From: Dyadobacter sp. CY356
GTDB taxonomy: Bacteria > Bacteroidota > Bacteroidia > Cytophagales > Spirosomataceae
Assembly: GCF_021440195.1 (NCBI RefSeq)
Contig: NZ_JAJTSZ010000013.1
Span: 62,001 to 126,000, forward strand
Length of the DNA stretch: 64,000 bases
Reading direction: 5' to 3'
A program made the position numbers and the translations under genes. Under the pieces are notes generated by a model, which was not told the DNA's origin, searched no databases, and saw only the letters and a program-made list of their open reading frames with translations. How positions within the stretch are numbered: position 1 is the stretch's first letter; every line of letters begins with the position of its first letter. This document shows, in pieces, positions 1-9,178 of this stretch.

Positions 1-196
1 TACCGGCAATCCAGGCAGGAACATTTGCGGTAAGATCCAACGCCGAAAGCACAAACCCTGTTGGGATTATGCTTCCGACAAATAGAATAAATGATGTGAT
101 GAGCCATTCGGTCAGTGATGGTTGTGCTATTTTTTTTGAAGTGTAACCAACACTATATATAAACAGAAAAAAAGAAAGCAGATAAAGAATAGCCAT
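1..196 (-). CDS. Membrane protein, N-terminal part only
   Basis: Reverse-strand frame starting at the ATG at 196 and running off the left edge; 65 codons are visible. It begins MAILYLLSFFLFIYSVGYT and has a hydrophobic segment at residues 2-17 and another around 32-52, so it is an integral inner-membrane protein. It starts 4 nt after the stop of the aminotransferase gene, so it is probably the next gene of the polysaccharide operon. A polymerase, flippase or glycosyltransferase would fit that position, but the visible part does not identify a family. Confidence 0.6.
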   Translation of the reverse strand, partial: MAILYLLSFFLFIYSVGYTSKKIAQPSLTEWLITSFILFVGSIIPTGFVLSALDLTANVPAWIAG

Positions 197-200
197 GAGA

Positions 201-1283
201 CTATGGAGCTATGTGATCGTTGATAATTTTACTGATTCGCTCTACATCCGGAAGAGGCAGGCCGACATAAAGCGGCAAACTTAACACTCTTTCGGACATA
301 TCCTCCGAAACCGGGCAAGGTATTTGTTTTGGCATAAATGCCAAAGTATTCAGCGATGGGTAAAAATATCTTCTAGGTATTATGTCTTCGGCTGCCAAGG
401 CTGCCTGTACTTTTCTCAAAATCTGTTCTGAGGGGAAAACTACCGGATAATATGCGTAGTTATATTCGATCTCGGAACTTATTTTTGGTTTTGACAAAAT
501 ATCCCAATTCAGCAGGCTGTCGTACGAGTCAAAAATTTCTTTTCTGGCAGCAATAATATCCGGGACGTTTGGCAGATTACACAAACCCATGGCAGCATGG
601 AATTCCGAATTTTTACCATTGATTCCTGCAAAATAATATTCCTCATCTCCTTTGTGTCCAAATGCACGTAAAAGATGTAATTCCTTATCAAGTTCGGGAT
701 GATTTGAAATCAATGCACCACCTTCAGTTGTATGAAAAACCTTGGTCGCGTGGAAACTGCATGTGCTTAAATCACCATATGAAAAAAGAGAACGACCCTT
801 GTAAGTGACGCCAAAAGCGTGCGCTCCGTCGTAAATTACTTTCAGGTTATGCTTTTTTGCAATTGCTTCAATTTTTTCAACATCGCATGGATTTCCATAT
901 ACATGTGTTGCCAGAATCGCCGAAGTTTCCGGCGTTATGGAAGCTTCAATCAGATCCGGATTGATATTAAAAGTTTCGGGATCAATATCTACAAATACCG
1001 GCAGACAATTTTCCCAAAGTATAACATTTGAAGTAGCAACGTAAGAAAAAGGCGTAGTGATCACTTCTCCTTTTATTCCCAAAGCTTTCATGGCAATCTG
1101 AAGCACAATGGTGCCATTACCACAAAAATAAAGATAATCTACGCCGAGATATTCTTTCAATTTGGCTTCAAGTTCCTGAACCAACGGACCATTGTTGGTC
1201 AGGTAACCACGGTCCCAAATCTCACGAACATATTTAATGTACTGCTCCTGATCTGGTAAATATGCCTTAGTGACGTTAATCAT
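201..1283 (-). CDS. DegT/DnrJ/EryC1/StrS-family sugar aminotransferase
   Basis: A 360-residue PLP-dependent enzyme of the family that transaminates nucleotide-linked 4-keto or 3-keto sugars to amino sugars for surface polysaccharides. The fold-type I landmarks are present: YDGAHAFG around 151-158 (Asp that holds the pyridine nitrogen) and SFHATKVFHTTEGG around 176-189, where Lys181 should form the internal aldimine. Length is normal for the family. Its start overlaps the end of the ABC ATPase gene by 8 bp, implying translational coupling within the export operon. The exact sugar substrate cannot be read from the sequence. Cytosolic; no signal peptide. Confidence 0.9.
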   Translation of the reverse strand: MINVTKAYLPDQEQYIKYVREIWDRGYLTNNGPLVQELEAKLKEYLGVDYLYFCGNGTIVLQIAMKALGIKGEVITTPFSYVATSNVILWENCLPVFVDIDPETFNINPDLIEASITPETSAILATHVYGNPCDVEKIEAIAKKHNLKVIYDGAHAFGVTYKGRSLFSYGDLSTCSFHATKVFHTTEGGALISNHPELDKELHLLRAFGHKGDEEYYFAGINGKNSEFHAAMGLCNLPNVPDIIAARKEIFDSYDSLLNWDILSKPKISSEIEYNYAYYPVVFPSEQILRKVQAALAAEDIIPRRYFYPSLNTLAFMPKQIPCPVSEDMSERVLSLPLYVGLPLPDVERISKIINDHIAP

Positions 1284-2541
1284 TCACTATATGTTCAGTT
1301 TGACGAATAGAAAAATTAAGTTTCGGGCGAATATACCCAGGCCATTTGCCATACCAGGTTACGTTTTCACGGTAATCTTCTATGTCAAAAATCAGCGCTT
1401 CTTCCATGTTGTAAACAACAGTACTCGTGTCTTTCACGATCATCATGGAAACTACGTAAGAACCATCATTTAAAAAGTGTCCGGGAATTTCACAGGTACC
1501 TGTTACCAGTCCTTTGCCAAACTCCTGTGATGTTGTTCCCACGTTAAATATACATTCACCGGTGAAGGTGTAAAGGTGCATACTTAAATTCAGATTAGCA
1601 CCTTCTTCCATATTCCAAAATTCAAATTGGAAATTCATAGGTGTGCGCACATCGATGTGGACAAGGTTATCCTGATAGTCGGCAAGAAGTCTGAAACTTT
1701 TAATACGAACCTGATCATTACCCGGCGCATTGTTGATATCATCCCAATGGCGCTCCAGTGTTTTGTGCGAAACCTTGCTCAAATAGTTGGTGACAATATG
1801 CGTAGTATCGCCCTGATCAATCAGTTTACCTTTTTCAAAATAAAACGATTTGTTGCAAAGTGCCTGAATGGCGGTAAGGTTGTGGCTTACAAATAAAAGA
1901 GTTCTGCCGCTTTCTGAAACATCCCGCATTTTACCAAGACATTTCTTTTGGAATTCTGTATCACCAACGGCAAGTACTTCATCCACGATCAAAATTTCCG
2001 GATTTAAATGCGCTGCGATGGCAAATCCCAAACGCACATACATACCTGAAGAATATCTTTTTACCGGCGTATCAAGAAATTTTTCAACGCCTGCAAAATC
2101 AACAATGGCGTCAAAGGATTGTTTGATCTCGCTTTTTGCCATGCCAAGAATAGCACCGTTCAGATAGATATTTTCACGGCCCGTAAGTTCAGGGTGAAAA
2201 CCTGTCCCCACTTCCAGCAAACTGGCAACGCGGCCATCGATAGTGATTTGTCCGGTACTTGGTTCGGTGATACGGCTCAGGATTTTGAGCAACGTAGATT
2301 TCCCTGCTCCGTTATGGCCCACAATACCAATCCGGTCGCCCTGATCGATGGTGAAGTTTACATCTTTTAACGCCCAGAATTCTTCTTTTTCATCAAAGTG
2401 AGAATGACTTTTCTTTTTTGATGAAAACATTTTGTCAAACGATTCGCTGAAAATGTCACGAAAAGTTGACGGACCACTGCTTTTTTGCTTGTGGTCAATA
2501 ATATATTTCTTGCTGATATTTTCAGCTGTGATTACAGACAT
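1276..2541 (-). CDS. Polysaccharide ABC exporter ATPase, Wzt/KpsT type with C-terminal extension
   Basis: Nucleotide-binding subunit of an ABC exporter for a surface polysaccharide. Walker A is GHNGAGKST near residue 76, the signature region is YSSGMYVRLGFAIAAH, typical of polysaccharide exporters, and Walker B is ILIVDEVLAVGD. The C-terminal ~180 residues after the ATPase (from about 240) form the beta-rich extension that in Wzt homologues binds the modified end of the glycan. The frame can be extended two codons to a TTG at 2547, but the ATG at 2541 is preferred. It lies 18 nt after the permease gene and overlaps the aminotransferase downstream. Partner is the adjacent permease. Confidence 0.93.
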   Translation of the reverse strand: MSVITAENISKKYIIDHKQKSSGPSTFRDIFSESFDKMFSSKKKSHSHFDEKEEFWALKDVNFTIDQGDRIGIVGHNGAGKSTLLKILSRITEPSTGQITIDGRVASLLEVGTGFHPELTGRENIYLNGAILGMAKSEIKQSFDAIVDFAGVEKFLDTPVKRYSSGMYVRLGFAIAAHLNPEILIVDEVLAVGDTEFQKKCLGKMRDVSESGRTLLFVSHNLTAIQALCNKSFYFEKGKLIDQGDTTHIVTNYLSKVSHKTLERHWDDINNAPGNDQVRIKSFRLLADYQDNLVHIDVRTPMNFQFEFWNMEEGANLNLSMHLYTFTGECIFNVGTTSQEFGKGLVTGTCEIPGHFLNDGSYVVSMMIVKDTSTVVYNMEEALIFDIEDYRENVTWYGKWPGYIRPKLNFSIRQTEHIVND

Positions 2542-2559
2542 GGCCAAAAGTAACAGGTT

Positions 2560-3387
2560 CTAAATATGATCAACGAAGGTATTTTCCTTTTTACGGAAGT
2601 AAATTAAGGATAATATCAGAATAACAATCGAAATTATTGCTGTGGAGTAAACGCTATTAGGATTGAAATAAGCTTTGTCACCTAACAAACACCACTTAAA
2701 CCCATCAATAATCCCAACCATTGGATTCAGATTATAGTATTTTTCATACCACGTTCCCTGTGCAAGTCTGCTGCTGTAAGCGATAGGGCAAACATAAAAG
2801 CCAACCTGAACGATAAAAGGAATCAACTGTCCGATATCTCTGAAACGCACATTTAAAACTGCAAAGAACAGGCCGAAACCCATTGAAGTAATAAAAGCCA
2901 ATAACAAAAATGCCGGCAGGAAAATGATATTCCAGCTAAGTGGATGATGAAAAAATACTGTAAGAACAAGAAAAATTCCGAGTGTTATCAAAAAATCAAC
3001 AAATCCTACGGCCACTGAACTAAGCGGCATCAGAAGCCTTGGGAAATATACTTTGGAAACAAGATTGGAATTAATAAGTATACTGCTGCTGATCTGCGAA
3101 AAAGTATTGGCAAAGAAAGTCCAGATCGTTATTCCGCATAAAACCATCAACGGATAGGGGATACCTTCATCGCCTTTTAATTTTGCCACGTAACTGAAAA
3201 CAAAAACCATTACAGTCATCGTCATTATTGGGCGTAAAAGGCTCCACGCAACTCCTAAAAGAGTTTGTTTATAACGAACTGATATATCTCTTTTAGAGAG
3301 AATTAATAACAATTGTTTATTTTTCCATAAATCTTTCCAGTAATCTTTTTCCGATCCTCCGGCTTTAATAGTAGTCGTATGCTGCAT
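2560..3387 (-). CDS. Polysaccharide ABC exporter permease, Wzm/KpsM type (ABC-2)
   Basis: A 275-residue integral membrane protein with about six hydrophobic segments, matching ABC-2 type permeases. The N-terminal stretch with KRDISVRYKQTLLGVAWSLL is the characteristic amphipathic entry of Wzm/TagG proteins. It forms the transmembrane channel with the downstream ATPase. It starts 3 nt after the chain-length gene and ends 18 nt before the ATPase gene, so the three are surely co-transcribed. Confidence 0.92.
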   Translation of the reverse strand: MQHTTTIKAGGSEKDYWKDLWKNKQLLLILSKRDISVRYKQTLLGVAWSLLRPIMTMTVMVFVFSYVAKLKGDEGIPYPLMVLCGITIWTFFANTFSQISSSILINSNLVSKVYFPRLLMPLSSVAVGFVDFLITLGIFLVLTVFFHHPLSWNIIFLPAFLLLAFITSMGFGLFFAVLNVRFRDIGQLIPFIVQVGFYVCPIAYSSRLAQGTWYEKYYNLNPMVGIIDGFKWCLLGDKAYFNPNSVYSTAIISIVILILSLIYFRKKENTFVDHI

Positions 3388-3390
3388 TAT

Positions 3391-4473
3391 TTATGCTTTA
3401 GGCAATGGTGTAGTATCTTGAACAATGGCGCTGTAAACGCTTTTCACATATACATAGATCAGGGCTAGCATCAGGCCAACCAATGCCCCGATTTTTGCTC
3501 TTTTTTTGCTTTCAGATTTAAGATCCAAAGGAACTTTAACATCTTCAATCAATGTGAAAAGTGGTGCTTCTCTTACAAGAGATACCCGCATTTTTTCTGC
3601 ATTACCCATGGCTTCGTAGTAAAGCTGCTGTAAGAAACTGGTATTTCTTTCAAGTTTACTTACAGAAATTTTTGCCTCAGGAACGATCAGCTGCGTGCTA
3701 TAATCCATTTCTCTTGCCAGCTTATGTTCAGTTTTACCCAGAATTAAGGCAAGTGAATCAGCACGTCTTTGTAACAATGTTAATGTATTACGCGATTTTT
3801 TAGTCTGCTTTTCCGTGTAAACTTCCTCCACCGTTTTCAAAAGTGTCTTTGCCCATAAAGCTGCCAAAGTTTCATTCTGAATCGTTGCTGTAAGTGCGAT
3901 GAAGGATGACTTACGTTCCAGCGTTGCAATGTCAGTAAGTGATTTTAATTTAATCACCAACTCATTTAATACAACACGTTCGTCCATGCTGAGTGAATCC
4001 GGATTGGTTTTGGTGAAACGGAAATTATGAAGTGTCTCCCGGTCTGCCCATTCGTCATCCTTGATACCGCTGGAATCAATTACGAAATTTGCCAGAATCA
4101 TAGGTTTGCCATGAACAACAACATTTTTCAGTAGGGTTCTTTCCAAAACAGGGCGCGATTCAACAAAATAGAAGAAATTTTCCCCTGTAAAAATATTGGC
4201 ATCTGTTGCGGAGCTCATACCAAAAAGAGCACCGAGATTTCCCATATCGCTACCAGGAGCACTGCCTCCCATGTTAAAAACGATAGTAGCTTCGTAAGAA
4301 TTTGGTTTGATCAGATATACATCCATGGCATACCCGATTCCAAAACCCAGCGCAATAAGTATTATAAAAGCTTTCCAGCTTTTCACTAATGCATTTTTTG
4401 CTGCAACAACTTTTAATATAACTTCCCTCGGTGTAATTTGTTCCTCAGAAACTTGATTAGTCATATTCGACAT
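3391..4473 (-). CDS. Wzz-like polysaccharide chain-length / co-polymerase protein
   Basis: A 360-residue inner-membrane protein with one transmembrane helix near residues 37-57 and a second near 329-348, flanking a large periplasmic, partly coiled-coil region. That is the PCP (polysaccharide co-polymerase) topology of Wzz/KpsE proteins. There is no cytoplasmic tyrosine-kinase domain after the second helix, so it is not a Wzc-type kinase. It lies between the OPX gene (11 nt upstream) and the permease gene (3 nt downstream). Presumed role is to control chain length and bridge the ABC exporter to the outer-membrane channel. Confidence 0.85.
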   Translation of the reverse strand: MSNMTNQVSEEQITPREVILKVVAAKNALVKSWKAFIILIALGFGIGYAMDVYLIKPNSYEATIVFNMGGSAPGSDMGNLGALFGMSSATDANIFTGENFFYFVESRPVLERTLLKNVVVHGKPMILANFVIDSSGIKDDEWADRETLHNFRFTKTNPDSLSMDERVVLNELVIKLKSLTDIATLERKSSFIALTATIQNETLAALWAKTLLKTVEEVYTEKQTKKSRNTLTLLQRRADSLALILGKTEHKLAREMDYSTQLIVPEAKISVSKLERNTSFLQQLYYEAMGNAEKMRVSLVREAPLFTLIEDVKVPLDLKSESKKRAKIGALVGLMLALIYVYVKSVYSAIVQDTTPLPKA

Positions 4474-4484
4474 TCTATTGTGGT

Positions 4485-6986
4485 TTACTTTAAGGTACGG
4501 AAGGCGAGAATTGTTACAATTAATGTCATTACAGAACTCAACACGCCAATAGTTGTCTGAATAGCCTGCTGTGGAGTTAACGAAGGAGCTCCTCGTGACG
4601 GAACAAAGATTTCAGATCCCGGCTGAACTTTTGGATAAACATTGAAGAACATGAATTTTCTTGTTCTGTCCACGGATCCGTTTGGATATTTGATGTAAGA
4701 ACTTTTACGTAACGATCTTGTCGTGAATCCTCCTGAATGAGAAATGTAATCAGCAAATGACAAGCCTTTTCCGAATTTTACAGTTGTCGGATAAAGCACT
4801 TCACCTGTAACCTGAACCGTTTCAAGTCTTTTTGGTATACGAATAATGTCACCTTCCTGAACAACCAAGTCTTCAAATGAACCCGGGTTTTTCATGATAA
4901 CACTTAATTTGATACCGATCGATTCTTCCTTTACATTTGGAAGAGCAACTGCTGCTCTGCCTTTTTTGATAGTTTCCTGACTTGCTTCTTCCTGCTCATA
5001 ATTAGTAGCCTCCGTCACATTTGTCACGATACTTCTTCTCAATAAGGTAGCACCTTCCGGAAAAGCAAGCTCAGTTAAACCGCCTGATCTTTTGATGATA
5101 TCACTTATTTTATCGTTTTTATTGATGATCGTGTAAGAGCCTGGCACCAATACTTCGCCTTCAAGGAAAACGGACTGCTGTTCAACGTAGTTCGGCGATT
5201 TTCTTACAATAATCTGATCAAATGGCAGCAGTACAAAATTGGTTTCCTTGTTACCGATAGAAAGATCACGGTTCACATTAAATTTGAAGGTTTCCGCGAT
5301 TTGCGCATTTGCAGCTCCCGGAATACTGTTTCTTTTTCTTCTGATCACCTCAACTTCCGTAGTAAAAGCAGATTCTCTGAAACCTCCTGCTTTAACAAGA
5401 ACATCTTCAAGTGTCATATTGGCAACGTAAGGGTATTTTCCATCGTTTTCGCCAAATTTAGGATTGTTAACTTCACCTTCAACCGTTACGATGGCGGATT
5501 GTGCCATATCGAATTTAGAAGGAATCACTACCTGATCAAGGCGAGTCAATACCAGATCCGGAACAGTTCCATTCAGGACATCACCAAGGTTCAGCTGAAT
5601 ACTTTCGATCGTTAGGTCTGGTCTGGTTCTTAAAACCGAGATTCTTCCTGTAAAAGCATCTTCTCTCAAACCTTGTGCACTTTCAATCAAAGTCTTTAAT
5701 GTAGGGCTCGTGTCAAGTGAGAAATTTCCCGCACGCATCACAGCACCTTCAATGGTTACAATATTTTCAACACGGTCAAGAACTGTTTCAACATCAATTA
5801 AATCACCCGTTACAACTTCTGCCGTAGCAAACTGATCCTGAGGGACATCGACAATTTTTCTTTCTTTCGCTGTAATACGTTCAATTTTTACACGCGATTG
5901 GTAGGCCTGATCCGTAAAACCACCCGCATATTTAATTACATCAGCCAGTTTTTCTTCTGGTTTCAATTCATAAATACCAGGTCTTTTCATTTCACCTGTA
6001 ACTTCAACTCTCTTTTTATAAAAGCCAACAACGATATTGTCATTGTCCTGCACACGGATGTCACCGTCAATTTTTCCGTTGACCAGGTAATCGTAAATAT
6101 CCATATGCGATATTACTTTACCTGCACGTACCACGCGAACATCACGGAACGAACCAATTTCGTTAGGTCCGCCAGCCTGATAAAGTGCGTTGAATGCAGA
6201 TGCCAGAGAAGTAATTTCATATGTTCCCGGATTGATAACTTCCCCGGTTACAAACACTTTCACATTTCGTATCTCACCAAGCGTTACCATCAATTTAGTT
6301 CTTGCCGTTTCACCGTTTTCGCCAATAAGGCCAGGGGTAAATTTCGAAAACTTATCAATTAATATTTTTCTTACTTCTTCAATGGTTCTTCCGCTCACAT
6401 AAATATTTCCCAGACGGGCAATGGTAATGAAACCATCCCTGCTTACAATTGTTTTATAAGTAGCCTCGGCGTAGTTGTAAAGGTAGATGTTCAAATTATC
6501 ACCAGGCCCAACTACATAGTTGGTTGGTGTAGCAATTTGTAAATCAGGGATCGGATCGAATTTTTTATCCGCGAAAATTGAATAACCGTAGATTTTCTGA
6601 CGAAAAGCAAGTTTTTCCTGATCCGCCGGAGACAATGTTCCGGTAGTTGAAGTATTTATTTTACTTTGATCCGTTGAAGCATCTTTTGGTGCGTTGGGAT
6701 CTGCGTTGGCTGCTGCTGCCGCTTTTGCCTTTTCTGTTGTCTGTGCGTCGCTGGCCTTCGGTGTGTTAGATTGCTGATTGGAATTTGCAGGCTGGTTACC
6801 CTGTGTTCCCTGCGGATTAGTACCCGATGGCTGGCCACTCTGGGTATTTCCTGCTCCGGTAGATGTAGGTGCGCTAGTGGGTGCTGATGGGGCTACAACC
6901 TGGGCTAAAGCGGGTAAAGAAATAATTAGGCTTAAGAGATAAGGTAAAAAAAATTTACAGCTTTTAGCCAACTTGAATGTGTTCAT
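4485..6986 (-). CDS. Outer-membrane polysaccharide export protein with multiple SLBB domains (Wza/OPX family)
   Basis: An 833-residue exported protein. Residues 1-29 form a signal peptide ending in ALAQ. Residues ~30-125 are low complexity, rich in Ser, Thr, Gln, Asn, Pro and Ala. A Poly_export domain follows (YVVGPGDNLNIYLYNYAEAT around 155-175), then several SLBB repeats marked by recurring VTGEV, VEGEV and LEGEV motifs, each followed by a DVIK- or DIIK-type helix. The last ~25 residues are hydrophobic. The protein is about twice the length of E. coli Wza because of extra SLBB copies, which is usual in Bacteroidota. It is the first gene of the export operon and should form the outer-membrane exit channel. 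Confidence 0.92.
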   Translation of the reverse strand: MNTFKLAKSCKFFLPYLLSLIISLPALAQVVAPSAPTSAPTSTGAGNTQSGQPSGTNPQGTQGNQPANSNQQSNTPKASDAQTTEKAKAAAAANADPNAPKDASTDQSKINTSTTGTLSPADQEKLAFRQKIYGYSIFADKKFDPIPDLQIATPTNYVVGPGDNLNIYLYNYAEATYKTIVSRDGFITIARLGNIYVSGRTIEEVRKILIDKFSKFTPGLIGENGETARTKLMVTLGEIRNVKVFVTGEVINPGTYEITSLASAFNALYQAGGPNEIGSFRDVRVVRAGKVISHMDIYDYLVNGKIDGDIRVQDNDNIVVGFYKKRVEVTGEMKRPGIYELKPEEKLADVIKYAGGFTDQAYQSRVKIERITAKERKIVDVPQDQFATAEVVTGDLIDVETVLDRVENIVTIEGAVMRAGNFSLDTSPTLKTLIESAQGLREDAFTGRISVLRTRPDLTIESIQLNLGDVLNGTVPDLVLTRLDQVVIPSKFDMAQSAIVTVEGEVNNPKFGENDGKYPYVANMTLEDVLVKAGGFRESAFTTEVEVIRRKRNSIPGAANAQIAETFKFNVNRDLSIGNKETNFVLLPFDQIIVRKSPNYVEQQSVFLEGEVLVPGSYTIINKNDKISDIIKRSGGLTELAFPEGATLLRRSIVTNVTEATNYEQEEASQETIKKGRAAVALPNVKEESIGIKLSVIMKNPGSFEDLVVQEGDIIRIPKRLETVQVTGEVLYPTTVKFGKGLSFADYISHSGGFTTRSLRKSSYIKYPNGSVDRTRKFMFFNVYPKVQPGSEIFVPSRGAPSLTPQQAIQTTIGVLSSVMTLIVTILAFRTLK

Positions 6987-7166
6987 ATGAAGTTTATTGT
7001 ACTATGAAATGCAACCTGTTCAGTGATAATATGTGTTTGTACTGCTATTTTTACACTTAAATTAACCTTAAATTCGATGTGCTGTTTGTATAATTAAGGC
7101 AAAGTAAATTAGATTTTTCTTATTTTTAAAGAATTTCTAGTATTCGGTTTGAAACTAGCATACTTG

Positions 7167-7174
7167 CAAAGATA
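7167..7174 (-). promoter_or_regulatory. Candidate -7 box (TATCTTTG) for the polysaccharide export operon
   Basis: On the reverse strand the octamer TATCTTTG matches the Bacteroidota -7 consensus TAnnTTTG exactly. A TTTG occurs 23 nt upstream, a slightly longer spacing than usual. The 5' leader to the ATG at 6986 would be about 175 nt. This is pattern matching only; transcription start mapping would settle it. Confidence 0.4.
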
Positions 7175-7256
7175 CAATAGGGTAACGATAAATGACCCAA
7201 AATATTAAAATACAACATTAAAATCATAAATATCCAAACTAGAGTATTCGTAGATT

Positions 7257-9131
7257 ATGGAAAATACGGTCAGCATACAATACGACGAGGATAGCATTAA
7301 GTCACTGGATTGGAAAGAGCACATCCGCCTGCGGCCGGGGATGTACATTGGGAAGTTGGGTGATGGTTCTTCGATTGATGATGGTATATATGTACTGGTA
7401 AAAGAAATTGTAGATAATTCCATTGATGAGCACATGATGGGAAATGGAAAGACCATCGAGATCAAAATTTCTGAACATCGTGTGGAAGTACGGGACTATG
7501 GCAGAGGGATTCCATTAGGGAAGGTGGTAGATTGTGTTTCTAAAATCAACACCGGTGGAAAGTATGATTCGGGTGCTTTTCAAAAATCGGTCGGTTTGAA
7601 TGGCGTGGGTACAAAAGCGGTGAACGCCTTATCTAACTATTTCAAAGTGCAGTCGTTCCGTGAGGGAAAATCCAAAAATGCCGAATTTCAGCAGGGTGTT
7701 TTGGTGAAAGAATCCAAAGAAGAAGCAACAACGCAGCGAAACGGAACGCATATTGCCTTTGAGCCGGACGGTCTGATTTTTAAAAATTTCAGATATATAC
7801 CGCAGTATCTTGACAACATGATCTGGAATTACTGTTACCTGAACGCAGGTTTGACGGTAAATTTTAACGGACAAAAATATATTTCTCACAACGGTTTGCT
7901 CGATCTTCTGGTAAGTAAATCAGATGCGGAAGCGATCCGTTATCCGATTGTACATCTGAAAGGTGAGGATATTGAATTTGCCATGACCCATGGTAATCAA
8001 TATGGCGAAGAATATTATTCTTTTGTGAATGGTCAGTATACAACCCAGGGTGGAACCCATTTATCTGCTTTTCGCGAAGCAGTGGTGAAGGCAGTTAGGG
8101 AACATTTTGGCAAAGATTACGCACCGGAAGATATTCGTTCTTCGATTATTGCGGCTGTCGCGATCAGAGTTCAGGAACCGGTTTTTGAATCTCAGACAAA
8201 AACAAAACTGGGATCCAATACCATTACGCCGGATCCAAACAGTACCACAATCAGAACTTTTGTTAATGATTTTGTAAAAGAACGGCTGGATAATTTTCTG
8301 CACATGAACCCTGAATCCAGGGATGCGCTGAAAAAGCGTATTGAGCAGTCTGAAAGGGAACGCAAAGAATTGGCTGGAATTAAAAAACTCGCCAACGACC
8401 GTGCGAAAAAAGCAAATTTACACAACAAAAAACTTCGTGACTGCAGGCTGCATTTGACAGATCTGAAAAATGACCTGCGCCATGAAAGCACCTTATTTAT
8501 AACAGAAGGTGATTCTGCGAGCGGATCGATCACCAAATCCAGAAATATCCAGACACAGGCCGTATTCAGTTTGCGGGGAAAACCGTTGAACTGTTTCGGG
8601 CTGAACAAAAAAATCGTGTATGAAAATGAAGAATTCAATCTTCTTCAGCATGCACTGGATATTGAAAATGGCGTTGAAAATTTACGTTTCAACAGGATCG
8701 TGATTGCAACTGATGCGGACGTTGACGGAATGCATATTCGCTTGTTGTTAATGACTTTTTTCCTTCAGTTCTTTCCTGATCTTGTACGAAACGGGCACCT
8801 TTATGTTTTGGAAACACCTTTGTTCCGTGTCAGAAATAAAAAAGAAACATACTATTGTTATACAGATGATGAAAAAAAGGCTGCCATTGCGAAATTAGGC
8901 AGCAAGCCGGAAATTACCCGTTTTAAAGGTCTGGGAGAAATTTCACCGGAAGAATTTGGTAAGTTTATCGGAGAAGATATGCATCTTGAACCAATCATTT
9001 TGCAAAAGGAAACTTCAATTCAGAAATTGCTTACGTATTACATGGGAAAAAACACACCGGAACGCCAGCGATTTATTATTGATAATCTTAAAATAGAAAA
9101 TAATATTGAAGAGTTGGCCATCGTCAGTTAA
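7257..9131 (+). CDS. parE: DNA topoisomerase IV subunit B (ParE)
   Basis: A 624-residue type IIA topoisomerase ATPase subunit. The GHKL ATPase signatures are present: EIVDNSIDEH (50-59, with the Mg-binding Asn), DYGRGIPLGK near 82-91 and the lid loop GLNGVGTKAVNALS near 113-126. The TOPRIM domain shows ITEGDSASGS (Glu near 417) and ATDADVDGMHIRLL near 484-497. Together with ParC it decatenates and relaxes DNA. Length and the short N-terminus match the Bacteroidota ParE form rather than GyrB. No parC/gyrA-like partner is adjacent; pheA follows 47 bp later in the same direction. Confidence 0.93.
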   Translation: MENTVSIQYDEDSIKSLDWKEHIRLRPGMYIGKLGDGSSIDDGIYVLVKEIVDNSIDEHMMGNGKTIEIKISEHRVEVRDYGRGIPLGKVVDCVSKINTGGKYDSGAFQKSVGLNGVGTKAVNALSNYFKVQSFREGKSKNAEFQQGVLVKESKEEATTQRNGTHIAFEPDGLIFKNFRYIPQYLDNMIWNYCYLNAGLTVNFNGQKYISHNGLLDLLVSKSDAEAIRYPIVHLKGEDIEFAMTHGNQYGEEYYSFVNGQYTTQGGTHLSAFREAVVKAVREHFGKDYAPEDIRSSIIAAVAIRVQEPVFESQTKTKLGSNTITPDPNSTTIRTFVNDFVKERLDNFLHMNPESRDALKKRIEQSERERKELAGIKKLANDRAKKANLHNKKLRDCRLHLTDLKNDLRHESTLFITEGDSASGSITKSRNIQTQAVFSLRGKPLNCFGLNKKIVYENEEFNLLQHALDIENGVENLRFNRIVIATDADVDGMHIRLLLMTFFLQFFPDLVRNGHLYVLETPLFRVRNKKETYYCYTDDEKKAAIAKLGSKPEITRFKGLGEISPEEFGKFIGEDMHLEPIILQKETSIQKLLTYYMGKNTPERQRFIIDNLKIENNIEELAIVS

Positions 9132-9178
9132 CCTGCTCTGATTACAAGAATAATACTGTTTAATAAATTAGATTATTT

